A stretch of DNA of 64,000 bases from Sphingomonas zeae (lineage in GTDB: Bacteria; Pseudomonadota; Alphaproteobacteria; Sphingomonadales; Sphingomonadaceae), in assembly GCF_014197135.1 (NCBI RefSeq), contig NZ_JACIFA010000002.1, forward strand, positions 310,001-374,000. Reading direction: 5' to 3'. Positions 45,491-54,409 of this stretch are shown here, in pieces. The notes under the pieces are model-generated. The model searched no databases. It was given only the letters and a program-made list of their open reading frames with translations, and was not told the origin of the DNA. The translations under genes and the position numbers were made by a program. The stretch's first letter is position 1. Each line of letters begins with the position of its first letter.

Positions 45491-48073
45491 GTGACGGCTC
45501 ATTCAAACCTGTCGTCGATGGTGGACCGGATGGTCGCCTATGCCAAGCCGCGGCGTGGCTATCTGGCGGTGGGTGCGGTCGTGCTGCTCGTCGCGTTGGG
45601 ACTGTCCGCGCTGCACCACCTGACCCGCTCGGTGCGGCTGAGCGACGTCCGCGCGGCCTTTTATGCGATCGACCCGCGCCAGATCATCTTCTCGGTCGGT
45701 TTCACCATCGCCAGCTATGTCGCGCTGACCTTTTACGACGTGATCGCGCTGCGCGTCATCGGGCGGCCCTTGCGCTGGCGGACGGCGGCGGTGGCGTCGT
45801 TCACCAGCTATACGCTCAGCCACAATCTGGGGCTGGCGCTATTGACCGGCGGGTCGGCCCGCTACCGAGTCTATGCCGCCGCCGGGCTGGATGGACCCGA
45901 CATTGCGCGGGTCATCGCCATTGCGAGCGCGACCTTCTGGTTCGGGGTGTTCACCGTCACCGGGCTGGGGCTGCTGTTCCATGAGGGGCCGGTCACCGTC
46001 GAGACGCTGGTGTTGGGCCAAGGCATCGTCCGCTGGATCGGCGGCGCGGTGGTGGCGGGGGCGCTGGGGCTGATCCTGCTCTGCGCGCTGCGGCCGGGGC
46101 AAAGGGTGGGCTGGCGCGCCTGGAGCGTGCCGCTGCCCACGCCCGCCCAGGCGCTGGCGCAGGTCGGCATCGCCTCGCTCGACCTCGCCTGTGCCAGTGC
46201 GGCGCTGTTCGTGCTGCTGCCCGGTGCGTCGATCGACCTGCTGCCCGCCTTCCTGCTCGCCTATGCACTGGCGATCATCGTCGCATTGGTCAGCCATGTG
46301 CCCGGTGGCATCGGCGTGTTCGAGGCGGTGGTGCTGGCGACGGTGCCGGTCGACCGTACCGCGTTGTTCGCCGCGCTGATCGCGTACCGCGTGCTTTATT
46401 ATCTTGCCCCGTTGGCGCTGGGCATTGCGCTGCTTGCCTGGGACGAGGTGCGGCGGCGGCCGGTCCGGGCGCTGCGCGACCTGCGCCGGGTGCTGCTCGG
46501 CATCGCGCCGACCCTGCTGAGCGCTGCCTGTTTCGGGGGCGGGGCGATCCTGCTGCTGTCGGGGTCGCTGCCCGCCATTCCGCAGCGCGTGCACCATCTG
46601 GTCCATATCGTGCCGCTGCCCTTTATCGAGGCATCGCACTTCGCTGCCAGCCTGGTCGGCACTGGCCTGTTGTTGCTGGCGCCGGGGCTTTACCGGCGGC
46701 TCGATGGGGCGAGCCTGGCCGCGCGCGCGCTGTTGGTGGCGGGTGCGATCTTCTCGCTGGCCAAGGGCATCGATTATGAGGAAGCGGCGGTCTGCCTGAG
46801 CATCGCGCTGCTCCTCCAGATGAGCCGCCGGGCCTTTTATCGGCGCACCTCATTGGTCGCGCGGCCGCTGTCGCCCGCCTGGCTGTTCAGCGTCGCCGTG
46901 GTGATCGTCGGGACCGGGTGGATCGGCTTTTTCGCGTACAAGCACGTCGATTACCAGGAATCGCTCTGGTGGCGGTTCGCGCTGTCCGACGATGCCTCGC
47001 GCTTTCTGCGCGCGGGGCTGGGCGTCGCGGTAATGCTGGCGGGGGCGGGGCTGTGGCGACTGTTCCTCGCGGCCCCGCCGGGTGAAGCGGACCATCCGGC
47101 GATGGAGCAGGTTCTGGCCGTCGTCGAACAGGCCGAGCGGACCGACGCCGCGCTCGCGCTGCTCGGCGACAAGCGCTTCCTGTTTTCGCCCGAGGGCGAC
47201 GCCTTCGTCATGTATCAGGTACGCGGCACCAGTTGGATCGCAATGGGCGATCCTGTCGGCCCGCGCGCCGCCTGGGCCGATCTGTTATGGCAGCTTCGGA
47301 CCATGGCGGATGCCGCGCAAGGCCGCCTGATGCTGTATCAGATCACGCCCGATTGCCTCGAAATCGCGATCGAGATGGGGCTCCAGATCATCAAATATGG
47401 CGAAGAGGCGCTGATCGACCTTTCGACCTTCGCGCTGGAGGGCGGGCGGATGCGCGGACTTCGCCAGACGCTCAACCGATTCCGCACCCGCGAGAATGCG
47501 ACCTTCGCCATCCTGCCTGCCGTCGAGGTGCCCGCGATCCTGCCAGAGCTGAAGGCTGTGTCGGACGACTGGCTGCTGGAAAAGGGGCATGGCGAAAAGG
47601 GGTTCAGCCTCGGGCGGTTCGACCCGGCCTATCTGGTACTGACCGATTGCGCGGTGGTGCGGGTCGAGGGGCGGATCGTCGCCTTCGCCAATCTGTGGAA
47701 AGCGGGCGATCGTCGCGAGCTGTCGGTCGACCTGATGCGCCATGTCGAGCACGCACCCGGCGGGGTGATGGACTATCTGTTCGTCGAGCTGATGCTGTGG
47801 GGGCAGGCAGAGGGCTATGGCCGGTTCGCGCTCGGCCTGGCACCGCTATCGGGCGTCGGCGGGCGGCGGATGGCGCCGACCTGGGCCAAAGTCGCGGCGC
47901 TGGTTTTCCGGCATGGCGAGCGATTTTACGGCTTTCGGGGGCTGCGGGCGTATAAGGAGAAGTTCCAGCCGGAATGGGCACCACGCTATATCGCGGGGCC
48001 GCGGGGACTGGGGCTGGTCAAGGCACTGCGCGATCTGAATGCGCTGATCGCCGAGGGGGGTGAGGCCAACTGA
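45491..48073 (+). CDS. mprF: MprF: aminoacyl-phosphatidylglycerol synthase/flippase
   Basis: This protein of about 860 residues has an N-terminal flippase part with roughly 14 helices (UPF0104-like, VSHVPGGIGVFEAVVL typical) and a C-terminal GNAT-fold synthase domain from about 560 (RFLFSPEGDAFVMYQV, WIAMGDPVGP, EKGFSLGRFDPAYL, KFQPEWAPRYI). It transfers an amino acid, usually lysine or alanine, from tRNA to phosphatidylglycerol and flips the product, raising resistance to cationic peptides and acid. The start is uncertain: GTG 45491 is used; ATG 45425 or 45380 are possible. Confidence 0.92.
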   Translation: MTAHSNLSSMVDRMVAYAKPRRGYLAVGAVVLLVALGLSALHHLTRSVRLSDVRAAFYAIDPRQIIFSVGFTIASYVALTFYDVIALRVIGRPLRWRTAAVASFTSYTLSHNLGLALLTGGSARYRVYAAAGLDGPDIARVIAIASATFWFGVFTVTGLGLLFHEGPVTVETLVLGQGIVRWIGGAVVAGALGLILLCALRPGQRVGWRAWSVPLPTPAQALAQVGIASLDLACASAALFVLLPGASIDLLPAFLLAYALAIIVALVSHVPGGIGVFEAVVLATVPVDRTALFAALIAYRVLYYLAPLALGIALLAWDEVRRRPVRALRDLRRVLLGIAPTLLSAACFGGGAILLLSGSLPAIPQRVHHLVHIVPLPFIEASHFAASLVGTGLLLLAPGLYRRLDGASLAARALLVAGAIFSLAKGIDYEEAAVCLSIALLLQMSRRAFYRRTSLVARPLSPAWLFSVAVVIVGTGWIGFFAYKHVDYQESLWWRFALSDDASRFLRAGLGVAVMLAGAGLWRLFLAAPPGEADHPAMEQVLAVVEQAERTDAALALLGDKRFLFSPEGDAFVMYQVRGTSWIAMGDPVGPRAAWADLLWQLRTMADAAQGRLMLYQITPDCLEIAIEMGLQIIKYGEEALIDLSTFALEGGRMRGLRQTLNRFRTRENATFAILPAVEVPAILPELKAVSDDWLLEKGHGEKGFSLGRFDPAYLVLTDCAVVRVEGRIVAFANLWKAGDRRELSVDLMRHVEHAPGGVMDYLFVELMLWGQAEGYGRFALGLAPLSGVGGRRMAPTWAKVAALVFRHGERFYGFRGLRAYKEKFQPEWAPRYIAGPRGLGLVKALRDLNALIAEGGEAN

Positions 48074-48204
48074 TCCTCCCCGCTCGCGGGGAGGGGGACC
48101 GCCGCGAAGCGGTGGTGGAGGGGGCTCGCCACACCGTACGTACCTTGTGGAAGCCTCCCTCCGTCAGGCCTTTGGCCTGCCACCTCCCCGTGCCGGGGAG
48201 GATG
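48073..48204. repeat. composite palindromic repeat, long type
   Basis: The order of parts matches 10341-10472: ATCCTCCCCGC/GCGGGGAGGGGGA, a CCGCCGCGAAGCGGTGG stem, GTCAGGCCTTTGGCCTG and a closing CCACCTCCCCG/CGGGGAGGAT. It lies between mprF and the convergent asparaginase gene. Confidence 0.75.
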
Positions 48205-48206
48205 GT

Positions 48207-49238
48207 TCACGCCTTGAACAGCGACGGCGCCTTTTCCACCCGCGTTCGTCCGGCCGCATCCGTCACCGCATAGGTGAAACCCGGCAACAGGCAGAACGCC
48301 CCGATCCGCCCGCGCGTATCCATCGCCAGGAAGCCGACCTGCACGCCCTTGATCGCATCGCCGCGCAGGGATGCGATGTGCTTGGCGGCTTCCTCGCAGG
48401 CTGCCTGCGGGCTCATGCCATGGCGCATCGAGGCGACGACGCGCGCGGTGCCGCAGGTCCGCGTCACCTCCTCGCCCAGACCCGTCGAGGTCGCGCCGCC
48501 CACGCCGCGCTCGACATAGAGGCCCGAACCGACCTGCGGCGAGTCCCCGACACGCCCACGCATCTTGAACGCCATGCCAGAGGTGGTGCAGGCACCCGCC
48601 ATCCGCCCGCTTGCGTCGCGGGCGAGCATCCCGATCGTATCGTGATCCAGCGCGCCGCCCGGCGTGCCGGGGCGGCCCGCGCCATAGGTGCCGGTCTCAC
48701 TATTGGCGACGGGCTTGTAGTTTTGCGTCTTAAGCCAGTCGCGCCACGCCTTTTCCGCTTCCGGGGTCAGCAGGTTGACGCGCGGGAAACCCCGGTCCCG
48801 GGCGAAGCGGGTGGCCCCTTCGCCCACCAGGAAGGTGTGCGGCGTATGCTCCATCACCGCGCGAGCAACCGAGATGGCGTGGACCGTATCCTCCAGCGCG
48901 GCGACTGCGCCGACCCCGCCCGCGTCATCCATGATGACCGCGTCCAGCGTGACATGCCCGTCGCGATCGGGATAGCCGCTATAGCCGACCGAATGATTGT
49001 TCGGATCCGCCTCCGGCACCATCACCCCCGCTTCGACCATATCGATCAGCGAGCCGCCGCTACGCCCCTTGGCGAAAGCGGCGTCGTTGGCGGGGGCGCC
49101 GAAGTCCCAGGTCGACACGATTATGGCCCCTGGTGCGGCCGCCGCGTTGGCCAGGGCTCGCACCGGCATGGCCAATCCCGCCCCAATGCCTGCAAGCGAG
49201 GTGACTCCGCCCAGAAAACTCCGTCGACCTTCGATCAT
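48207..49238 (-). CDS. N(4)-(beta-N-acetylglucosaminyl)-L-asparaginase family Ntn hydrolase
   Basis: The 343-residue protein has a Tat-like signal (EGRRSFLGGVTSLAGIGAGLAM) and the glycosylasparaginase fold: PNNHSVGYSGYPDRDGHVTLDA near 78-99 and the autocleavage site HDTIGMLARD, whose Thr becomes the new N-terminal nucleophile of the beta chain. It splits the GlcNAc-Asn bond, releasing aspartate, in the periplasm. Typical members in bacteria help scavenge glycoproteins. It is divergent from the large TonB receptor by 346 bp. Confidence 0.9.
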   Translation of the reverse strand: MIEGRRSFLGGVTSLAGIGAGLAMPVRALANAAAAPGAIIVSTWDFGAPANDAAFAKGRSGGSLIDMVEAGVMVPEADPNNHSVGYSGYPDRDGHVTLDAVIMDDAGGVGAVAALEDTVHAISVARAVMEHTPHTFLVGEGATRFARDRGFPRVNLLTPEAEKAWRDWLKTQNYKPVANSETGTYGAGRPGTPGGALDHDTIGMLARDASGRMAGACTTSGMAFKMRGRVGDSPQVGSGLYVERGVGGATSTGLGEEVTRTCGTARVVASMRHGMSPQAACEEAAKHIASLRGDAIKGVQVGFLAMDTRGRIGAFCLLPGFTYAVTDAAGRTRVEKAPSLFKA

Positions 49239-49584
49239 GCCCGCTCCGCTTCGCTATCAATGCTCATGCCTGATTGTGCGTTCACCGGCGACCCGCGGCA
49301 AGGCCGATTGACGAACCTATATGACACCAATTTCACCACGCAAGTTAGCAGGCGGGAAGGAAGGACAGCTTCTGGACCGGAGAATGGCGTTGGCTTCGGC
49401 AAAATGGCATGTAATTCAGGATATTGAAATCGTTTCTAATTGTGTCTTTTCGGTTACATGCTTGGAGTAAAGGTTGCTTTAGGGCTCGATAGGTATGGTT
49501 TAGGTATTGACCGGATGCCCCAAAAAATCTGTTTTCTCCCCGGCGCCCGACAACCAGACTCAGCCTTGGGCCCAGGGGAGACGT
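49239..49584. other. AT-richer divergent intergenic region
   Basis: This 346-bp gap between the Ntn hydrolase and TonB receptor genes is clearly richer in A and T than its surroundings, mainly at 49400-49530. It holds an 8-bp inverted repeat, GCATGTAA (49407-49414) and TTACATGC (49454-49461), and a GAAA-TCG-TTTC motif (about 49425-49435). No gene with a plausible start and binding site is seen. It most likely contains two promoters and operators. Confidence 0.5.
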
Positions 49585-52500
49585 ATGAAGATCCAGCATT
49601 CCGCATCGTGGCTGGCGCTATCCGCCGCATCGATGCTGTTCGCCGCGCCCGCCATCGCGCAGCAGGCCGGCGCCACGGGCGCCCAGGCGACCGCGCCGCA
49701 GGGCGACGCCGATCAGGCTTCCAACCAGAATCCGGGAACGCTCAGCGCCGATGCGGCTGCGACCCGTTCCGCCGCGATCTCCGGCACGCCGCAGGCCGCC
49801 AGCAGCGGCGACGTGGTCGTCACCGGCACCCGCATTTCCCGTCCCAACCTCGCCTCCGCCGCGCCGATCACCTCGGTCACGCGCCAGGACATCCAGGCGC
49901 AGGCCGCGGTCAATGTCGAGGACGTGCTGAACCGCCTGCCGCAGGTCGCGCCGGACAGCCAGCAGACCTATAACGACTCCGACGGTCGCCAGCGGATCAA
50001 GCTGCGCAGCCTGGGCTTCGAGCGGACGCTGGTCCTGATCGACGGCAAGCGCCTGGGCACCCAGAACGGCCAGGACGTCGGCATCATCCCGACCTCGCTG
50101 CTCCAGCGCGTCGATGTGCTGACCGGCGGCGCCTCGTCGGTTTACGGCTCGGACGCGGTCGCGGGCGTCGTCAACTTCGTCCTGCGCAAGGATTTCGAAG
50201 GCGTCCAGATCGACACCAACTATAATTTCTACAACCACAACAACAAGGACACGATCGTCTCGCCGCTGGCGCGCGCGGCGGGCTTCAGCAGCCCGCGTGG
50301 CCTGACCAACGACGGCGGCCGTGCCGACCTGACCCTGACGGCGGGGACCAAGCTGTTCGACGACAAGCTGCACGTCAGCGGCTTCGTCAATTATCGCCAC
50401 ACCGACGAGGTACCGATCACCGCGCGGTCGAACTCGGGCTGCTACCTGACCCAGTTGCAGCTCAACGGCCCGCTGTCGTGCGGTCTGACCCCCAGCAGCT
50501 CGACCAGTGGCCTGATCACGCCCGGCACGGGTCCGAACCAGGGCGCGCAGCTGGTCAACAATCCCAACGGCTCGCGCACCTTCGTGCCGTTCGCCGCAGG
50601 CCCCGGCAACGCGTCCAACTATTTCAGCGGCTATGCCTATCAGCGGCCGTCGGAGCGGGTGAATGCGGGCGGCTTCGTCACGCTCGACCTCGCGCCCGAA
50701 GCCGAGCTCTATGCCTCGGGCATCTGGTTCCGCGACAAGTCGTACACCGATTATCCGACGATCGCGAGCGGCACCGTCAACGTCAACTGCAACAATCCCT
50801 ATCTGTCGGGCTCGCAGGCGACCACGATCGGCTGTGCCGCTGGCGTCGGCAGCGTGCCCGTCACGCTCGCCTATCGCCTGGGCGAGAACAACGATCGCCC
50901 CGACACTTTTATCAACACTGGCCTGCGCCTGACCGGCGGCGTTCGCGGCAAGGTGGGCGATGCGTGGACCTATGATGTCGGCGGCGTTTATGCCCGCAAC
51001 CATCAGGACTATATCCCCAGCATCCGCATCCCCGGCAACCTGCAGAATGCGGTCAATGTCGGCGGTACGCAGGCCAACCCGACCTGCGCCAACGGGGCGG
51101 CCGGTTGTGTGCCCTTCGACATCTTCAGCGCGGGCAATACCAACCCCGCCCTGATCAACTATTTGTTCGGCACCGGCACCAACCAGACGATCGGCACGCT
51201 GTACGACGTGCAGGCGAACGTCACGGGCGACCTGACCAGCTATGGCATCACCTCGCCCTTCGCTGAGCAGGGGCTGGCGATCGCGCTGGGCACCGAATAT
51301 CGCAAGGATACGCTGAAGTCGCGCGCCGACGCCGCCTATCTGAGCGCGGTTGGCGGGAGCGACACCGATCTCAGCCAGGACGTGATCGAAGCCAATATCG
51401 AGGTCCAGGCCCCGCTGATCCAGCATAAGCCGTTCGCCGAGCTGGTGCAGGTCAATGGCGGCTATCGCGTGTCGAAGTACAGCAGCAATCCGAAGTCGTT
51501 CAACACCTGGAAGATCGAGGGCGTTTACGCTCCGGTGAGCGACATCACCTTCCGCGCTTCGTTCAACAAGGCGCAGCGCGCGCCGACCGTGGTCGAGATC
51601 CGCCAGGCCACCAACATCGCGTTCGCGAATGGCGGTTCGGGCACCTTTACCGACTTCTGCGCCCCCACGCCGATCCCCGGCCCGAACGGCGTCACCTATG
51701 GCGCGCCGATCGCCTCGCGTGAGGTGTGTCGCGCGACCGGCCTGTCGGACGCGCTGTATGGCAGCCAGAGCCTGTTGTGCAGCAACGGCACCGCGCCCAA
51801 TGGCAGCGCCGCTTGCGCGGTGCGTTCGGGCGGCTTCACCGCCGATCCCGAAACCGCCTATACCCAGACCTATGGCCTGGTCCTGAAGCCGCGTTTCGTG
51901 CGCGGGCTGGTCTTCTCGGTCGATCGTTACCGGATCAAGATCGACAACTCGCTCGGCTATAACGACTACAGCTATTACACCGATGGCTGTCTGCGTTCGG
52001 GCGGCGACCAGTTCTTCTGCCAGGGCATCGTCCGCAACGCGTCGACCGGCACGCTGTTCAATGGCGGCTATATCCGTCAGGGCACGACCAACTATTACAC
52101 CTCGGTCGCGCAAGGCTGGGACTTCCAGGCGCAATATGCGCTGAACCTGGAATCGATCGGTCGCCTGGACTTCGGCTTCAACGGCTCGCTGACCACCAAC
52201 GCCGGTGGGCAGGACTCGCCGCTCCAGCCGAACCGCAACTGCGCGGGCTATTACGGCAATGGCTGCGGCCAGCTGATCCCGAAGTGGAGCCATGGCCTGC
52301 GCACGACCTATACCACCGAAGACAAGAAGTTCAGCGCGTCGTTCAACTGGCGTTACGTCGGTGCACTGACCAACGCCAACAATTCGGGCGATCCGGCGAT
52401 CGGCGGCACCCCGGAACGGGCGTTGACCGACTATTACCGTGTCGCGCCGCAGAACTATTTCGACCTGGCGTTCAATTTCGCGATCGCCAAGCAGTTCTCG

Positions 52501-52650
52501 CTGCGCCTGATCGCGAACAACCTGCTCGACCGCGCCGCGCCGATCGTGCCGGATTCCTACAATATCAGCCTGGCACGCACGAACACTATCCCGCAGCGTT
52601 ACGACTCGCTGGGTCGCAACATCGCGATCGGGACCACGATCAACTTCTGA
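49585..52650 (+). CDS. large TonB-dependent receptor
   Basis: The 1021-residue outer-membrane receptor has a signal peptide (SWLALSAASMLFAAPAIAQQ), a TonB-box-like VVVTGTRI, a plug with EDVLNRLPQVAPD, QRIKLRSLGFERTLVLIDGKRLG and RVDVLTGGASSVYGSDAVAGVVN, and a large barrel ending GRNIAIGTTINF. This subgroup usually imports glycans or peptides. Several Cys pairs in loops (e.g. YLTQLQLNGPLSCG, CNNPYLSG) suggest disulfide-stabilised loops. GGGGAG lies 4 nt before the ATG. The neighbouring galactose operon makes galactosides a reasonable but unproved ligand. Confidence 0.92.
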   Translation: MKIQHSASWLALSAASMLFAAPAIAQQAGATGAQATAPQGDADQASNQNPGTLSADAAATRSAAISGTPQAASSGDVVVTGTRISRPNLASAAPITSVTRQDIQAQAAVNVEDVLNRLPQVAPDSQQTYNDSDGRQRIKLRSLGFERTLVLIDGKRLGTQNGQDVGIIPTSLLQRVDVLTGGASSVYGSDAVAGVVNFVLRKDFEGVQIDTNYNFYNHNNKDTIVSPLARAAGFSSPRGLTNDGGRADLTLTAGTKLFDDKLHVSGFVNYRHTDEVPITARSNSGCYLTQLQLNGPLSCGLTPSSSTSGLITPGTGPNQGAQLVNNPNGSRTFVPFAAGPGNASNYFSGYAYQRPSERVNAGGFVTLDLAPEAELYASGIWFRDKSYTDYPTIASGTVNVNCNNPYLSGSQATTIGCAAGVGSVPVTLAYRLGENNDRPDTFINTGLRLTGGVRGKVGDAWTYDVGGVYARNHQDYIPSIRIPGNLQNAVNVGGTQANPTCANGAAGCVPFDIFSAGNTNPALINYLFGTGTNQTIGTLYDVQANVTGDLTSYGITSPFAEQGLAIALGTEYRKDTLKSRADAAYLSAVGGSDTDLSQDVIEANIEVQAPLIQHKPFAELVQVNGGYRVSKYSSNPKSFNTWKIEGVYAPVSDITFRASFNKAQRAPTVVEIRQATNIAFANGGSGTFTDFCAPTPIPGPNGVTYGAPIASREVCRATGLSDALYGSQSLLCSNGTAPNGSAACAVRSGGFTADPETAYTQTYGLVLKPRFVRGLVFSVDRYRIKIDNSLGYNDYSYYTDGCLRSGGDQFFCQGIVRNASTGTLFNGGYIRQGTTNYYTSVAQGWDFQAQYALNLESIGRLDFGFNGSLTTNAGGQDSPLQPNRNCAGYYGNGCGQLIPKWSHGLRTTYTTEDKKFSASFNWRYVGALTNANNSGDPAIGGTPERALTDYYRVAPQNYFDLAFNFAIAKQFSLRLIANNLLDRAAPIVPDSYNISLARTNTIPQRYDSLGRNIAIGTTINF

Positions 52651-52700
52651 TCCTTACCCCCGGCGGGGTGCCTCGGCACTCCGCCAATCCCCGAACTGAA

Positions 52701-52738
52701 AAGCCCGGTTGTCCATCAGGACAACCGGGCTTCTTTTT
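52701..52738 (+). terminator. intrinsic terminator after large TonB receptor
   Basis: AAGCCCGGTTGTCC pairs perfectly with GGACAACCGGGCTT (loop ATCA), followed by CTTTTT. Confidence 0.93.
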
Positions 52739-52744
52739 GGTCGC

Positions 52745-52826
52745 ACTCCCGACCCGTTCGCGTCGAGCGAAGTCGAGACGCATCCCTTGGCCTTCGACTT
52801 CGCTCAGGCTGAACGGAGTGTCGGGA
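52745..52826. repeat. inverted pair of a dispersed repeat
   Basis: ACTCCCGACCCGTTCGCGTC with GAGCGAAGTCGAGACG on the left is mirrored by CTTCGACTTCGCTCAGGC and TGAACGGAGTGTCGGGAAGG on the right. A single arm of the same family is at 12542-12567. It separates the receptor gene from the convergent galactose operon. Confidence 0.65.
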
Positions 52827-52832
52827 AGGAGA

Positions 52833-53774
52833 TTACTCCACGAAGTCTTCCACCTGACGCCGCTTGCCGCGCATGAAGGCGTCGGCGACGTGGCGGAGCG
52901 GGGCGATGTCTACGTCCGAACGCCCGCCCTGCACCAGTTCGGCGAAGCGTGCGTACAGGCCGGGATATTCGCCGTGCAGCCCTTCCTCAAGATGCGGTGT
53001 GGAGCCGTCGGGCAGGGTCAGCACCGCGCCGCCCTCGGCCAGCTTCAGCGTGCCGTCGGTCGTCTCGACGACGATGTCCCAGCTTTGATGGCCTTCCTGC
53101 CGCCAGTCGAGGTCGAGCGTGACGGGCGTACCGTCGGTCGTGCGGAACGCGACATCGGCGGCGATCGGCGCGTCGCGATTGGCGGGGAAGTCCAGCGTCG
53201 CGCGCTCGATGAAGAAGGGCTGCGGCATGATGTGAGTCGCGATCGACAGCGCGTTGATGCCCGGATCGAACACGCCGAAGCCGCCCGCTTCCCAGATCCA
53301 GGCCTGGCCCGGATGCCATTGGCGCACATCCTCGCGCCAGGTGATCGCGGCGGACGTAACCTTGCGGCTCGACAGCCATTGGCGTGCGGGCTCGACGCCC
53401 AGCGCGTAACGCGAGTGCCAGCTGGCAAAGAGGGTGACGCCCGCCTTGGCCGCAAGATCCTCCAGCACCGCCACTTCGGCCAGCGTCGCACCCGGCGGCT
53501 TTTCGAGGAAGACGTGCCAGTTGTTCGCCAGCGCGGCGGCGGCGATGGCGTGGCGGACCTGCGGCGGGGTGCACAGCGCCACCGCATCGACCGTCACATC
53601 GCTCTTGGCCAGTTCGTTGATATCGTGGAAATGCGGCACGCCTTCGACCCCGCCGGGCGAGCGGCTGACGGTCGCGACCAGCTCGAAGGCCGGGTTCCCC
53701 GCAATGGCGGGGACATGCTGGTCATGGGCGATCTTGCCCATGCCGACCAGCGCGAGACGGATCGTGTCGGTCAT
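52833..53774 (-). CDS. gal: Gfo/Idh/MocA oxidoreductase, likely D-galactose 1-dehydrogenase
   Basis: The 313-residue NAD(P)-dependent dehydrogenase has a Rossmann start (LALVGMGKIAHDQHVPAI), the family motif FLEKPPGAT with catalytic Lys92, and a C-terminal domain with WREDVRQWHPGQAWIWEAGGFGVFDPGINAL. The last motif is seen in galactose 1-dehydrogenases. It would oxidise D-galactose to galactonolactone. It is last in the operon dgoK-dgoA-gal (5 bp after dgoA), and that context strongly supports the substrate. The ATG at 53774 is used; upstream frame overlaps dgoA. Confidence 0.88.
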   Translation of the reverse strand: MTDTIRLALVGMGKIAHDQHVPAIAGNPAFELVATVSRSPGGVEGVPHFHDINELAKSDVTVDAVALCTPPQVRHAIAAAALANNWHVFLEKPPGATLAEVAVLEDLAAKAGVTLFASWHSRYALGVEPARQWLSSRKVTSAAITWREDVRQWHPGQAWIWEAGGFGVFDPGINALSIATHIMPQPFFIERATLDFPANRDAPIAADVAFRTTDGTPVTLDLDWRQEGHQSWDIVVETTDGTLKLAEGGAVLTLPDGSTPHLEEGLHGEYPGLYARFAELVQGGRSDVDIAPLRHVADAFMRGKRRQVEDFVE

Positions 53775-53779
53775 CGGTA

Positions 53780-54409
53780 TCAGCGTGCCTTTTCGACATA
53801 AGCGCGCGCCGACACGGCGACATCCGCCGCCGGCTTGCCCGCGCGATAAAGATTGGAGCCCAGGCCGAACCCGTCCGCGCCGTGCGCGCGCCATTCGGCC
53901 ATGTTGTCGGGGGTGATGCCGCCGACCGCCAGCACCGCGACGTCGCGCGGCAGGACGGCGCGCTGCGCCTTGAGGAAGGTGGGCGAGGCGCCCTCGGCCG
54001 GGAACAGCTTCAGGCCATGCGCGCCCGCCTTCAACGCGGCGAAGGCTTCGGACGGGGTGAAATAGCCGGGCAGCGAGATTAGCCCCTGCGCGACGCTGTG
54101 CGCGATCACGTCCGTGTCGGTGTTGGGCGAAACGATCAGGGTGCCGCCCGCCGCCTTGACCCGGTCGACCTGTTCGGTACTCAGGACCGTGCCCGCACCC
54201 ACGATCGCCTTGTCCCCGACATGCGCCGCGATCGCCGCGATGCTGTCATAGGGATCGGGCGAGTTGAGCGGCACCTCGATCAGGGTGAAGCCCGCCCCAA
54301 CCAGCGCATCGGCGACGGGGATGGCCTCGGCAGGCGTCAGGCCGCGGAGGATGGCGACCAGCGGACAGGCGGCAAAGGCCCTGGCGAAGTTCTGGGCGGG
54401 GTCGGTCAT
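53780..54409 (-). CDS. dgoA: 2-dehydro-3-deoxy-6-phosphogalactonate aldolase
   Basis: The 209-residue class I aldolase has PLVAILRGLTPAEA, TLIEVPLNSPDPYDS (Glu45) and the Schiff-base Lys134 in HGLKLFPAEG, then AVGGITPDN and GFGLGSNLYR. The EVPLNSP and LKLFPAE forms fit DgoA better than the Eda (KDPG) class. It splits KDPGal into pyruvate and glyceraldehyde-3-phosphate, the last step of the De Ley-Doudoroff pathway. Its start overlaps the dgoK stop by 4 bp. Confidence 0.94.
   Translation of the reverse strand: MTDPAQNFARAFAACPLVAILRGLTPAEAIPVADALVGAGFTLIEVPLNSPDPYDSIAAIAAHVGDKAIVGAGTVLSTEQVDRVKAAGGTLIVSPNTDTDVIAHSVAQGLISLPGYFTPSEAFAALKAGAHGLKLFPAEGASPTFLKAQRAVLPRDVAVLAVGGITPDNMAEWRAHGADGFGLGSNLYRAGKPAADVAVSARAYVEKAR

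Noticed and set aside
49424..49436. LacI-type operator (GAAA-TCG-TTTC)
   Set aside because: The centre has odd spacing unlike the TGAAAnCGnTTTCA form, and no LacI gene is nearby; too weak to call.
49618..52293. 891-residue frame antisense to the large TonB receptor
   Set aside because: The receptor strand has a signal peptide, plug and barrel signatures; the opposite frame is a GC-rich shadow.
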